Source of the DNA: Paraburkholderia phosphatilytica
GTDB taxonomy: Bacteria; Pseudomonadota; Gammaproteobacteria; Burkholderiales; Burkholderiaceae
Length of the DNA stretch: 64,000 bases
Direction of reading: 5' to 3'
Assembly (NCBI RefSeq): GCF_003443895.1
Contig: NZ_QQOA01000025.1
Coordinates: 1-64,000 of the forward strand
Notes under the pieces: model-generated
What the model was told of the DNA's origin: nothing
What the model saw: only the letters and a program-made list of their open reading frames with translations
Databases searched by the model: none
Made by a program: the position numbers and the translations under genes
Part shown: positions 26,362 to 34,627 of the stretch, one piece after another
How the letters are laid out: each line of letters begins with the position of its first letter
How positions within the stretch are numbered: position 1 is the stretch's first letter

Positions 26362-26431
26362 TGAATCCTCCCTGTTTTATGTGACTGCGCTGCAGGGAGT
26401 GTAGCCGATGTGCTCATGCGGTCCGGTTGTG

Positions 26432-26464
26432 GCTTCGGTGTAGCTTCGGTGTAGCTTCGATGCG
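26432..26464. repeat. 11-bp tandem repeat (3 units)
   Basis: GCTTCGGTGTA twice, then GCTTCGATGCG. It lies 12 bases downstream of the stop of the leftward gene at 26476-26673 and upstream of the 56-residue membrane protein gene. Confidence 0.65.
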
Positions 26465-26475
26465 GTTTCGACCCA

Positions 26476-26673
26476 TCACGTCATGATGCGGATCGTGAGG
26501 TCGGCTCGCAGCCGGAACGCTTCGATGCGGCCGGCGCGCACGTCGAGCAGCAGGCGCACGAGATCGTCGTCCGACACGCTGCCGCTTGCAGCCTGCCGGC
26601 CGTCATGGCGCAGACGCCGCTCTTCCGCGATCAACGAGAGCGCGCTACTCCTCGAGACAAACATTTCATTCAT
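26476..26673 (-). CDS. small hypothetical protein (65 aa)
   Basis: A 65-residue frame (MNEMFVSRSSALSLIAEERR, DDDLVRLLLDVRAGRIEAFR) rich in charged residues, without signal peptide or known domain. The helical, hydrophilic composition looks protein-like, but I have no family match and the Shine-Dalgarno is unclear. It may be co-transcribed with the membrane miniprotein downstream. Confidence 0.45.
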   Translation of the reverse strand: MNEMFVSRSSALSLIAEERRLRHDGRQAASGSVSDDDLVRLLLDVRAGRIEAFRLRADLTIRIMT

Positions 26674-26998
26674 GGTGTTCAGACTGTCCTGTCGCACGGC
26701 TGCGCGCGATCGTTTCGCGCGGGTCGTCCGCTGCCGGTGCCGGCATGTGAGCCTGGACGCGCGGCAATACCTGCAATTCCTCACCGAATCTGACGATCTG
26801 GCGCGCGGACCGACACTGGATGCGATACTGTCGGGATGCACCGCATCCGAGCGGCTGCATTCGCGCGATCGCAAGCTTAGCGCGGCGCGAACAGAATTGC
26901 AGCGAAGCGCGCACGGACCGGCGACGAAGCCCGGTCCCGCGCCCGGCCGACGGCACCGGCCGCTCCGCTGCCCAAATCAAGGTGTCCGACTAAACCGC
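26674..26998. other. 325-base stretch without a supported gene
   Basis: Between two divergent small genes. Frames here in both strands are Arg/Cys-rich and do not look like protein. I see no strong hairpin, repeat or consensus promoter. Confidence 0.4.
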
Positions 26999-27121
26999 AT
27001 GAACTGGATCGAAGGGCTCTTTCACGCCGGGCTTTGGCAGCGGCTCGAGCAGTTGTGGCAACTGATCGTGATGGCGTGGACGCTCCTCGTCGACCTGCTG
27101 CGGCTGCTCGGCGGCGGGTGA
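26999..27121 (+). CDS. possible 40-residue hydrophobic peptide
   Basis: ATG 26999 opens a 40-residue frame (MNWIEGLFHAGLWQRLEQLW, LIVMAWTLLVDLLRLLGGG) that forms one amphipathic and one hydrophobic helix, as in membrane-active or TisB-like small peptides. The only ribosome-binding candidate, AAGGTG, is about 12 bases away, which is far. It ends 28 bases before the next gene. It could equally be leader sequence. Confidence 0.3.
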   Translation: MNWIEGLFHAGLWQRLEQLWQLIVMAWTLLVDLLRLLGGG

Positions 27122-27149
27122 GGGCGGCATTTCTGTCGACGGAGCATCG

Positions 27150-27596
27150 ATGGCCGAGTCTAAGACGAAATCTGAGTCCGATTCGTGGCAGTTCCAGTTG
27201 CGCATGACGCTGGCGCCCGAACTCGCGGAGCAACTGCGTCGCGATCCGGCGGGCGGTGCGCATCAAGCGCTCGCGGAGGTGCTCCGACGCCACCGCGCGA
27301 CGCTCCAGTGCCAGTACGACGCGTTCGCCGCTTACGTAAGCAAGGCGGAACAGCTCGGTCCCGATGCGTATCCGCTGTACCACTGGACCCGGGCGACGAT
27401 CGACGATCCGCAGAAGCAGGCGAAGTACCTTCGCGCGTTCACGGTTTATGTGGACGGCGCGGAAGTCTATCCGGCCGAACTCGCCGGGCCGCTCGAAGCG
27501 GAGCTGCGCGCGCTGGTTGGCGGCGACATCGAACAGGTCACGAAGTACGACACCAATCCCGCGAACAACCCGCAGCCGCCAAAGGGCCTGCAGTAG
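27150..27596 (+). CDS. conserved-type hypothetical protein (148 aa)
   Basis: 148 residues, hydrophilic (DSWQFQLRMTLAPELAEQLR, AYVSKAEQLGPDAYPLYHWT, YLRAFTVYVDGAEVYPAELA), with no signal peptide or membrane helix. The balanced composition and sustained codon bias support a real gene. The domain is not one I can name. It stands 147 bases before the TPR-glycosyltransferase gene on the same strand. Confidence 0.7.
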   Translation: MAESKTKSESDSWQFQLRMTLAPELAEQLRRDPAGGAHQALAEVLRRHRATLQCQYDAFAAYVSKAEQLGPDAYPLYHWTRATIDDPQKQAKYLRAFTVYVDGAEVYPAELAGPLEAELRALVGGDIEQVTKYDTNPANNPQPPKGLQ

Positions 27597-27743
27597 CAGG
27601 CGGGCGGCGTTGGCGGCGGCGCTTCGCGGCCCGTTCAATCCAGCGAACAGAGCGCCTGCGGCTACGCTTTTCCAGCGCTCGGCGCGTACCGATCCGGCGT
27701 AAGCTGGCGTCCAGCCAGCTTACGATGCCCACCCGATCCGCCG

Positions 27744-29741
27744 ATGACCGCCGTTCCGCCCACCGTTCCGTCCGACCCGGCCGCCGCCGAAGCCCGCTTG
27801 CGCCGGGCCATCGACGCGCATCCGGCCAGCCCCGACGCGTACCGCGAGCTCGCCGCGCACCTGCACGGCAGCGCGCGGCTCGACGAAGCCGCAGCCGTGC
27901 TGCGCGCGCTGCTGCGGGTCGAACCCAATGATGCAGACGCGCACCGCAGTCTCGCGATCGTGCTGCACGGCCTCGGTCAGCGCGACGAAGCCGAGCGCAC
28001 CTGCCGCCGCGCGATCGAGCTGTGCCCGCACGATCCCGATGCCCACTTCACGCTCGGTCTGCTGCTGCATGAACAGGGCCGCGCACACGATGCCGAACGC
28101 GCGTATCGCGCGTCGCTCGCCATTCGCCCGGACAGTCCGGACTTGCACAACAATCTCGGCAACGTGCTCAAGCAGCTGGGCCAGCTCGCCGATGCGGAAG
28201 CCGCGTACAAGCAGGCGCTGACGTTGCGTCCGCACTATCCGGATGCGCTTGGCAACCTCGGCAGCCTCCTGCAGTCCACAGGCCGGCTGCTCGAAGCCGA
28301 ACTCGCGTGCCGGCTCGCAATCGCGCTGCAGCCGGACAGCGTCGAGGCGCACAACAGTCTGGGCGGCGCGCTGCTCGCACTGAACCGGCTCGCGGAAGCG
28401 GAAGCGTCGTTCCGTCAGTCGATCGCGCTGCATCCGCAGCACGCGGACGCGCACTTCAATCTCGGGATCGTGCTGCACCGGCTGGAACGCAACGCCGAAG
28501 CGGAAGCCGCGTATCGCGAGACGCTGCGGATCCGGCCGCACGCCGTCGAGGCGCTCAACAATCTCGGCAACGTGCTGCAGGCAGCCGGACGTCTGCGCGA
28601 AGCCGCGGATGTATACGAGCAACTGCTCGCGCTGCGTCCCGACGCGGCGGAACCGCATCACAATCTCGCGGCGGCGCTGCGCGCGCTCGGTCAGCCGCAC
28701 GATGCCGAACCGCATTACCGTCGCGCGCTCGAACTGAACCCGCAGTACGTCGAGGCGAAGTTCAGCCTCGCGACGCTGCAGCTGAATCTCGGCGCGTACG
28801 AGGAAGGCTGGCGGCTCTACGAGTCGCGCTACACGCTGCCGCGCTTCATTCACGCGAAAACGAAAGCGGTGTTGCCGCTGCCGCAGTGGCAGGGCGAAGC
28901 GCTGCATGGCCGCAGGCTTCTCGTCTGGCAGGAGGACGGTCTCGGCGACATGATCCAGTTCGGCCGCTATCTGCCGCTGCTGAAAGCGGCGGGAGCGGAG
29001 CGCATCGGTGTGGTGTGCATGGCGCCGCTGCATCGGTTGTTCGAGGCGGTCGATGGCGTCGATGCGGTGTTCTCGCATGACGACGCGGTGACCCGCACCG
29101 GCGACTACGATTGCTGGACGAGTCTGCTCAGCGTGCCGTTTCGCGTCGGGACGACGCTCGACACGATTCCGTCCGCGGACTATCTGCGTATCAATGCAGC
29201 GCGTGCCGACGTCTGGCGGGAACGTCTCGCGATGCTGCAGCCCGAGCTTGTGGGGCCACGTATCGGCGTGGTGTGGAAAGGCAACCCGCGTCATCACAAC
29301 GATGCGAACCGGTCGCTGGCGTCGCTTGCTTCGCTGGCGCCGCTGTGGAGCGTGCCGGGCGTGTCGTTCGTGAGCCTGCAGAAAGGACATGGCGAAGACG
29401 AGGCGCACAACCCGCCCGCGTGGCAACCGCTCGTCGCGCTCGGTCACGAGCTGACCGATTTCGCCGACACGGCCGCGGTGATCGGCGAACTCGATCTGGT
29501 GATCTGCGTCGATACGTCGACCGCGCATCTCGCCGCATCGCTCGGCAAGCCGTGCTGGGTGCTGCTGCCGAGCCACGATCCTGACTGGCGCTGGCTGCAC
29601 GGACGCACCGATTCGCCGTGGTATCCGCAGATGCGCGTGTTCCGGCAGCCGCGACCCGGCAACTGGGCCGCGCCGGTGGAAGCGATGCGGCAGGCGTGCA
29701 TCGAGCGTTTCGCGGAAGCGCGGGCGATCGAGCCGCAATGA
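27744..29741 (+). CDS. TPR-repeat protein with C-terminal glycosyltransferase-like domain
   Basis: 665 residues. The first ~370 are about nine 34-residue tetratricopeptide repeats with the usual spacing (LHNNLGNVLKQLGQLADAEA, AHNSLGGALLALNRLAEAEA, ALNNLGNVLQAAGRLREAAD). The rest (LLVWQEDGLGDMIQFGRYLP, RIGVVWKGNPRHHNDANRSL, DLVICVDTSTAHLAASLGKP) has the form of GT9/GT41-like glycosyltransferases. Such fusions may glycosylate proteins or flagellin, or act as scaffolds; the catalytic role is not proven. A 23-bp repeat array follows its stop codon. Confidence 0.85.
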   Translation: MTAVPPTVPSDPAAAEARLRRAIDAHPASPDAYRELAAHLHGSARLDEAAAVLRALLRVEPNDADAHRSLAIVLHGLGQRDEAERTCRRAIELCPHDPDAHFTLGLLLHEQGRAHDAERAYRASLAIRPDSPDLHNNLGNVLKQLGQLADAEAAYKQALTLRPHYPDALGNLGSLLQSTGRLLEAELACRLAIALQPDSVEAHNSLGGALLALNRLAEAEASFRQSIALHPQHADAHFNLGIVLHRLERNAEAEAAYRETLRIRPHAVEALNNLGNVLQAAGRLREAADVYEQLLALRPDAAEPHHNLAAALRALGQPHDAEPHYRRALELNPQYVEAKFSLATLQLNLGAYEEGWRLYESRYTLPRFIHAKTKAVLPLPQWQGEALHGRRLLVWQEDGLGDMIQFGRYLPLLKAAGAERIGVVCMAPLHRLFEAVDGVDAVFSHDDAVTRTGDYDCWTSLLSVPFRVGTTLDTIPSADYLRINAARADVWRERLAMLQPELVGPRIGVVWKGNPRHHNDANRSLASLASLAPLWSVPGVSFVSLQKGHGEDEAHNPPAWQPLVALGHELTDFADTAAVIGELDLVICVDTSTAHLAASLGKPCWVLLPSHDPDWRWLHGRTDSPWYPQMRVFRQPRPGNWAAPVEAMRQACIERFAEARAIEPQ

Positions 29742-29756
29742 GCGTTAGTGTTGCGG

Positions 29757-29881
29757 TGAACCCCGCGATGAACACGCAGTGAGCGGCGCAGTGAACATGC
29801 AGTGAACGTTGCGATGAAGATGCAGTGAGCGTTGCACTGAACACGCAGTGAACGCCGCAATGAACACGCAGTGAACGCACC
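29757..29881 (+). repeat. 23-bp composite tandem repeat (5 units) after the TPR gene
   Basis: Five 23-bp units (29757, 29780, 29803, 29826, 29849) and a partial sixth. Each has a 12-base part (TGARCRYYGCRV-like) and an 11-base part (TGAACAYGCAG). Every half begins with TGA or TGAA, giving eleven TGA triplets over all three frames. The array starts 15 bases after the TPR gene's stop and ends at a possible GTG start of the next gene. Confidence 0.85.
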
Positions 29882-29900
29882 GATTACTGGAGCCACCCTC

Positions 29901-30716
29901 ATGCTGCCCACCGACGACGACCTCGCGCAATTCGCCGCGCACGGCGCACCCGCACTGCCACCTGCGAACGACAGCGCCTACGTCGCGCACGATGGCGCGC
30001 AGCTCTGGTATGCGTCGCATGGCAAGGGCTCCACGGTGATCCTCCTGCACGGCGGCCTGGGACACAGCGGCAACTGGGGCCATCAGGTGCCCGCGCTCGT
30101 CGCTGCGGGATATCGCACGATCACGATCGACAGCCGCGGTCACGGCCGCAGCACGCGCGACGCGCGGCCGTTTTCATATGAACTGCTTGCGTCAGATGTG
30201 CTAGCGGTGATGGATACCCTTGGCATCGGGCGCGCTGCGATCGTCGGCTGGAGCGATGGCGCGTGCACGGCGCTCGTGCTCGCGCGGCAGGCGCCGCAAC
30301 GCGTGGCGGGCGTGCTGTTTTTCGCGTGCAACATGGATGCGTCAGGCACGAAGCCATTCGTCGCGACGCCGTTGATCGACCGCTGCTTCGCGCGTCACCG
30401 GCAGGACTACGCGGAACGCTCCGCGACGCCGGATCAGTTCGACGCGTTTGTCGCCGCGGTTGGCGAGATGCAGCGCACGCAGCCTGAATACCGCGCCGAA
30501 GATCTCGCTGAAATTCGCGTGCCGGTGCTCGTTGCGCAAAGCGCGAACGACGAATTCATCCGCTGGGAGCACGCGGAATATCTGGCGCGCAGTCTGCCCG
30601 ATGCGGAGCTGGTGCAACTGCGCGACGTCACGCACTTCGCGCCGCTGCAAAGGCCGGATCGCTTCAACGACGTGATGCTGCGCTTCGTCGCGCGCGTGCT
30701 TGTCGCGGCGCGTTGA
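29901..30716 (+). CDS. alpha/beta hydrolase
   Basis: 271 residues from ATG 29901 (GGAG eight bases upstream); a GTG at 29871 lies in the repeat array. A classic fold: VILLHGGLGHSGNWGHQVPA, then TIDSRGHGRS, the nucleophile elbow GWSDGA (Ser instead of the usual GxSxG Gly pattern is normal here), VLVAQSANDEF with the acid, and DVTHFAPL with the catalytic His. It probably hydrolyses a small ester or acts in aromatic-acid breakdown; the substrate is unknown. Tandem repeat arrays flank the gene on both sides, in opposite orientation. Confidence 0.9.
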   Translation: MLPTDDDLAQFAAHGAPALPPANDSAYVAHDGAQLWYASHGKGSTVILLHGGLGHSGNWGHQVPALVAAGYRTITIDSRGHGRSTRDARPFSYELLASDVLAVMDTLGIGRAAIVGWSDGACTALVLARQAPQRVAGVLFFACNMDASGTKPFVATPLIDRCFARHRQDYAERSATPDQFDAFVAAVGEMQRTQPEYRAEDLAEIRVPVLVAQSANDEFIRWEHAEYLARSLPDAELVQLRDVTHFAPLQRPDRFNDVMLRFVARVLVAAR

Positions 30717-30790
30717 GCGCTTCACTCGTCGCGTCGCTTTACAGCCAGCTCTACAGCCCGCCTCAGAGCCTCGCTTTACAGCCCGCTTTC
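30717..30790. repeat. 12-bp tandem repeat after the alpha/beta hydrolase gene
   Basis: Units GCTTTACAGCCA, GCTCTACAGCCC, GCCTCAGAGCCT and, after one extra base, GCTTTACAGCCC (30736-30784). On the minus strand they read GGCTGTAAAGC, close to the 12-bp units after the cytochrome gene at 35890. A GCTTCAC (minus GTGAAGC) lies at 30719-30725, just after the stop. Confidence 0.65.
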
Positions 30791-30900
30791 TCCTCCGATT
30801 AGCCGCGCAGGCGAAACAGAGTTTTCGCGTTGCGCGTATCGCTCCAGCGCGGACAGATGCCTACAATCGTTGGCACTTCCGACTCTGCTGGAGTTGTGTC

Positions 30901-31236
30901 ATGTCGAATCCTCTCGCGCTGTTCGCCGCGCCCGTCGTGGTGCTCGCTGCCGTGCTGCTGTACTGCCTGCCTTCGATTCTTGCCGATGCACGGGGCCACG
31001 ACGACGCGGCACAACTGACGGTGTTCAATGTGCTGCTGGGCTGGACCATCGTCGGCTGGGTGGCCGCGTTCCTGTGGGTGCAGCAGCGCGCTACGCCGCG
31101 CGCAATCACGACGACGTTGCGCCGCAGCCGCCGTTTGTCCGCGACGTCGACGCTCGCGATTTTGACCCGCCGCGCGCATGCGCGCAGTCACTGCGACGGG
31201 CAGATGATCAACGGCCGCTGCGTGAAGCAGGGCTGA
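30901..31236 (+). CDS. superinfection-immunity-family membrane protein
   Basis: 111 residues from ATG 30901 (GGAG eight bases upstream). Two membrane helices (LALFAAPVVVLAAVLLYCLP and FNVLLGWTIVGWVAAFLWV); the FNVLLGWTIVGWVAAF core is the hallmark of the family named after phage T4 Imm, whose members block entry of superinfecting phage DNA. The C-terminal half is basic and cytoplasmic. The family is common in bacterial chromosomes and an anti-phage role is not shown for most members. It stands alone between a hydrolase and a convergent AraC regulator. Confidence 0.8.
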   Translation: MSNPLALFAAPVVVLAAVLLYCLPSILADARGHDDAAQLTVFNVLLGWTIVGWVAAFLWVQQRATPRAITTTLRRSRRLSATSTLAILTRRAHARSHCDGQMINGRCVKQG

Positions 31237-31293
31237 ACGTCGAACTCGCGAGCGAGTTGCAAAGCGCGAGTGGTTTGAAGCACGAAAGCCGGA

Positions 31294-32130
31294 TCAGGAA
31301 AGCTCGCCGCGAGATCGTGTCGGCCCGGCATCGAATCCATCGACGGGTTGAACAGAAGTGCCGAGCGTCTGCGCCGGACGGAATTCACCGGGCGGCGCGC
31401 CGAGTTCACGCCGGAACATATCGCTGAAGCTGCTCGGCAGATAGCCAAGCGAACGCGCCACCGCGCTCACCGCCTGTCCTTCGGCAAGCCGCGAGACCGC
31501 AATCGCGAGCTGCACCTGGCGGCGCCATTCCGCGAAGCCCATGCCGAGCTCGCGTGAAAACAGCCGCGCCAGCGTACGCACGCTCGCGCCGACGAACGCC
31601 GCGTGCTGGTCGAAACCGATATCGACCGAAGGCCGCTCGATCACCGCGCGGCACAGCATGTCGAGACGCCGGTCCGACGCATCGGGCAACGGAATCCGCA
31701 ACGGGTAACGTGTCGCATGCGCGAGTTCGAGCGCGGCGAGACGGTATGCGGCCGCGAGGTACGTTTCGTCGCGTTCATGCTCGCGCTCGGCGACAGTCTT
31801 CAGCAGTTCGCGCAGCAGTCCGTTGACCTCGAACACGTCGCAGCGGCGACTCAGGTGGCCGATATCGCGTTCGTGCAGATAGAGATTGCGCATGTCGACG
31901 GCGCTCATCATCCGGATCGAATGCACCGTGCCGGGCGGCAGCCACACCGCGCGCTGCGGCGGTACGACGAGCGCTTCGCGTCCCACTTCGACGAACATCA
32001 CACCCGATACCGCGTACAGCACCTGCGCCCACGTGTGTGCGTGCGCATCGATCTCGTGGCCGCGCGGATAGTGGCGGGCGAGCGCGTGGCCGGGGCCTTC
32101 GTTCAGCTCGGGCGGCGCGGCGAGCGGCAT
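31294..32130 (-). CDS. AraC-family regulator with cupin domain
   Basis: 278 residues from ATG 32130; a TTG at 32175 would add 15. The N-terminal AraC cupin is visible (HEIDAHAHTWAQVLYAVSGV, VVPPQRAVWLPPGTVHSIRM). The C-terminal double helix-turn-helix is typical (GASVRTLARLFSRELGMGF, AVSAVARSLGYLPSSFSDMF). This is the group often controlling efflux pumps or small-molecule catabolism. The target cannot be read; its neighbours are a divergent-side NUDIX gene and a convergent membrane protein gene. Confidence 0.9.
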   Translation of the reverse strand: MPLAAPPELNEGPGHALARHYPRGHEIDAHAHTWAQVLYAVSGVMFVEVGREALVVPPQRAVWLPPGTVHSIRMMSAVDMRNLYLHERDIGHLSRRCDVFEVNGLLRELLKTVAEREHERDETYLAAAYRLAALELAHATRYPLRIPLPDASDRRLDMLCRAVIERPSVDIGFDQHAAFVGASVRTLARLFSRELGMGFAEWRRQVQLAIAVSRLAEGQAVSAVARSLGYLPSSFSDMFRRELGAPPGEFRPAQTLGTSVQPVDGFDAGPTRSRGELS

Positions 32131-32341
32131 GGCGGAGATAGCCGCGAAAGACGGCGGGCAGAGTGAGCGTGGCAAGTGGGGAGCATCGGCGGCGGGTTGC
32201 GGCAGTCAAGGCGCAACCGATGCTATCACGCGGGCCGTAGTGGGGTTCACGCCAGGCTCGCGCGCATGCGGTCGCACCAGATGCAATGCGTGGACGCGGC
32301 GCATCTCAACCGCACCGCACCGCACGGCACGGCACCACACG

Positions 32342-32824
32342 CTACACGATCTCGCCCATCTCCCGCATCGCATACGACACGTTGCGGCTGAAAGCATCCT
32401 GCCGGCCGCGGCGGCCAGGTCGCCTTACCTTGCCCTTCACGGGTGGCGTGGCGAGCACATCGACGATGCCTTTGGTCGCGATGCTGGCCGCGAGCGCCGG
32501 CACGTCGGCGACTTCGACCCAGCGGCAGCGCGCGATTTCGTTGCCGGGCTTCGGCACCTCGCCGGGCGCGGTCCGCACGATATACACGCGGTGATGCGTG
32601 CCCGCGCCGACGAATTCGAACAGATAGCTGAGGCCGAGCGCATGCAGGCTGGTTTCTTCGAGCAGTTCACGCGCGGCGGCCTGGGCCAGGTCCTCGCCTG
32701 GTTTCGGCCGTCCGCCAGGCAGCGCCCAGCGGCCGTGTTGACGCGACACCAGCAGGATTTGCGTTCCTTGCCGGCAGATGACAGTGGCTCGCTGCTTCAC
32801 AGGCTGCTTCATGGACTGCTTCAC
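32342..32824 (-). CDS. NUDIX hydrolase
   Basis: 160 residues from GTG 32824, or 156 from ATG 32812. The Nudix box is present (GGRPKPGEDLAQAAAREL followed by LEETSL; the Gly before the last hydrophobic residue is replaced by Ser). It would hydrolyse a nucleoside-diphosphate derivative with Mg2+ in the cytoplasm. The start region is three 12-bp in-frame repeats (VKQS-MKQP-VKQR, each -KQ- plus two variable residues), with GTGAAGC-type cores like the arrays at other gene ends. The repeat makes the true start ambiguous. Confidence 0.85.
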   Translation of the reverse strand: MKQSMKQPVKQRATVICRQGTQILLVSRQHGRWALPGGRPKPGEDLAQAAARELLEETSLHALGLSYLFEFVGAGTHHRVYIVRTAPGEVPKPGNEIARCRWVEVADVPALAASIATKGIVDVLATPPVKGKVRRPGRRGRQDAFSRNVSYAMREMGEIV

Positions 32825-33128
32825 AGGCGACTCGACCCTCGGTGACCGGGCGTATGCGGCCGCAAGCGTGATGCCAGGCCGGGCCGCCTCTATCTATAAT
32901 TTCAGAAGACGTAGCGCCGTCACCCGCGTGCATGATTGCCCGCAACGCGAAGCGGGAGAACGTCCCACGTCATGGTGGTGGCGGATTGTGACGAATCCAT
33001 GACGGCTTGGCATGACGGCACCGCGCGCGAATCACGCGCCGTGATCGGTCCGAATGGCGGCGCGAACCGCGAACCGCGGACCGGGAATTCATCTTGCGTC
33101 GGTTGGACACGTTGCTGCTGGAGACACC
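32825..33128. promoter_or_regulatory. 304-base gap with a TATAAT element before the CHAD gene
   Basis: A perfect TATAAT lies at 32895-32900 facing the CHAD gene, but no good -35 hexamer is visible 17 bases upstream. It would give a leader of over 200 bases. Nothing else in the gap is recognisable. Confidence 0.35.
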
Positions 33129-33959
33129 ATGACTCGCGAAGACGAAGCCACGCCAGCCCAGGACAGTGCGGAAAGCCAGTTCTCCCAGTACGCGCGACCG
33201 CTGATCGACGAAGCGGTCGGTCAGGCCGCCGCGCTCGCGTCGAGCACGGACGCCGAGGTGCTGCATCAGATGCGCGTCGCGCTGCGCCGGTTGCGTTCGC
33301 TGCTGTGGGCGTACCGGCCGCTCCTCGACCGCGGCTTCGACGACCAGCAGCGTGCGCTCTTCAAGCGCCTCGCCGCGGCCGCCGGCGAAACGCGCGACTG
33401 GGACATCCTGATCGAACTGCTGAAGCACGCGCCGGAAAGCGCGGCGCTCGATATCGCGGCCCTCGAAGCCGAGCGCGCGAAAGCGCTGCAACGCAGCCGC
33501 GAGCTGCTGGCCGGCCGCGACGTCAAACCGATGCTGCGTGCCGCGCTGCAGACCGCCAATCGCGCGTTGAACACCGCGCACGAACGCACGCCGCTCGAAC
33601 GTTTCGCACGTCGCCGGTTCGCATCGGCGGACCGCTCGCTGAAGCGGCGGATGCGGCGCGCCGCGCACGCGAAGCGGGGCGACTACGCGTCGTTTCACGA
33701 CGTGCGCAAGGCCGCGAAGAAGGTGCGCTACCTGCTGGAGTTCTTCGAGCCGCTGCTCGCGAAAAAACAGCGCAAGGCGCTCAAGCCGCTGAAGAAGGTG
33801 CAAAAGCGGCTCGGCGAACTGAACGACGTCGTCGCGAGCGAAGCGCTGCTGCAGCATAACCTCGGGGTATTCCCGGATGCGCAGTCTGGCGGGACCGTGC
33901 TCGCGATACTCGGCAAGGCGCGCAAGCGCAAGATGCGCGCGGCGGCGAAACTGATGTGA
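33129..33959 (+). CDS. CHAD-domain protein
   Basis: 276 residues from ATG 33129 (GGAG upstream). A nearly all-helical protein with the conserved histidines and basic residues of the CHAD family: EVLHQMRVALRRLRSLLWAY, GETRDWDILIELL, FHDVRKAAKKVRYLLEFFEP. The C-terminal part is strongly basic (KALKPLKKVQKRLGELNDVV, ARKRKMRAAAKLM). CHAD proteins bind inorganic polyphosphate, often at polyphosphate granules. No CYTH/triphosphatase domain or polyphosphate kinase gene adjoins it. Confidence 0.92.
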   Translation: MTREDEATPAQDSAESQFSQYARPLIDEAVGQAAALASSTDAEVLHQMRVALRRLRSLLWAYRPLLDRGFDDQQRALFKRLAAAAGETRDWDILIELLKHAPESAALDIAALEAERAKALQRSRELLAGRDVKPMLRAALQTANRALNTAHERTPLERFARRRFASADRSLKRRMRRAAHAKRGDYASFHDVRKAAKKVRYLLEFFEPLLAKKQRKALKPLKKVQKRLGELNDVVASEALLQHNLGVFPDAQSGGTVLAILGKARKRKMRAAAKLM

Positions 33960-33983
33960 ACTAGGGCGTGCCGCGTTCAGGCC

Positions 33984-34002
33984 GAGCACCGGCCCGGTGC
34001 TC
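33984..34002. terminator. terminator-like hairpin after the CHAD gene
   Basis: A perfect 8-bp stem, GAGCACCG (33984-33991) and CGGTGCTC (33995-34002), with a 3-base loop, 25 bases after the stop. No T-run follows, so the terminator function is tentative. Confidence 0.5.
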
Positions 34003-34214
34003 ATGGCGCGCTCACGGCGCACGCCGCTCTTCAACACGGCGCACTTTCCAGTCGAAATCGCCGCGCTCCGCGGCCCGATACCCAACACGCGGCGATCTGC
34101 CCGAATGGGCATGGTGCTTGCACGTCGAAGCCGCATGTCGCCACGATCCCGCCGAAGCGCGGGACGTGGCCCGCGCAACGGATGAGCGTGCGGAAGAGCG
34201 CGCCGGAGACCAGC

Positions 34215-34502
34215 ATGTCGGACCCCTTGAAAATCAGCGCGCGCCGGCGTGTGCGCGGCGGCGAAGTCGTCGTCGACTATCAGCGCGACAGCGGCCGCCT
34301 GCGTGTCGTCGAGCACGGCAAGGTGACGCACCAGTGGTATCCGCCGGACTCGTGGTTCGCGATCGCGACGGCGTCCGCGCGCAGCCGCTGGGGCACCGTG
34401 CCCGACGAACAGGACCTGCTGCTCGTGCTCGACAACCTGCTGACGGAGCACGACGTTCCGGCAGTTGCGCTCGCGCACGACGGGCGTCCCGCGGGCGTCT
34501 GA
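34215..34502 (+). CDS. small hypothetical protein (95 aa)
   Basis: Starts at ATG 34215 with GGAGACC upstream; an earlier in-frame ATG at 34182 is less likely. The product (KISARRRVRGGEVVVDYQRD, HQWYPPDSWFAIATASARSR, EQDLLLVLDNLLTEHDVPAV) is hydrophilic with mixed strands and helices, and no signal or membrane segment. I do not recognise a family. A promoter for the next gene follows, so it is probably monocistronic. Confidence 0.6.
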   Translation: MSDPLKISARRRVRGGEVVVDYQRDSGRLRVVEHGKVTHQWYPPDSWFAIATASARSRWGTVPDEQDLLLVLDNLLTEHDVPAVALAHDGRPAGV

Positions 34503-34557
34503 GCGGCTAGTCGAACCCGAAAGCGTCCCTCCGAAATCGGCCTCTATTGTTTTGTCA

Positions 34558-34585
34558 TTGATTGGCCGGCAGAAACAGCGATAAT
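34558..34585 (+). promoter_or_regulatory. putative sigma70 promoter of the phosphatase-like gene
   Basis: TTGATT (34558-34563) and GATAAT (34580-34585) with a 16-base spacer, about 40 bases upstream of GTG 34628. Confidence 0.5.
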
Positions 34586-34627
34586 CGGGGCACAAAAAGC
34601 GACATAGGACCGACTCGGGGATACACC

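Noticed and set aside
27720-29738. 672-codon minus-strand frame opposite the TPR protein
   Set aside because: Its apparent internal repetition is only the mirror of the TPR repeats.
29757-29881. CRISPR array reading of the 23-bp repeats
   Set aside because: Units are directly adjacent without spacers and no cas gene is present.
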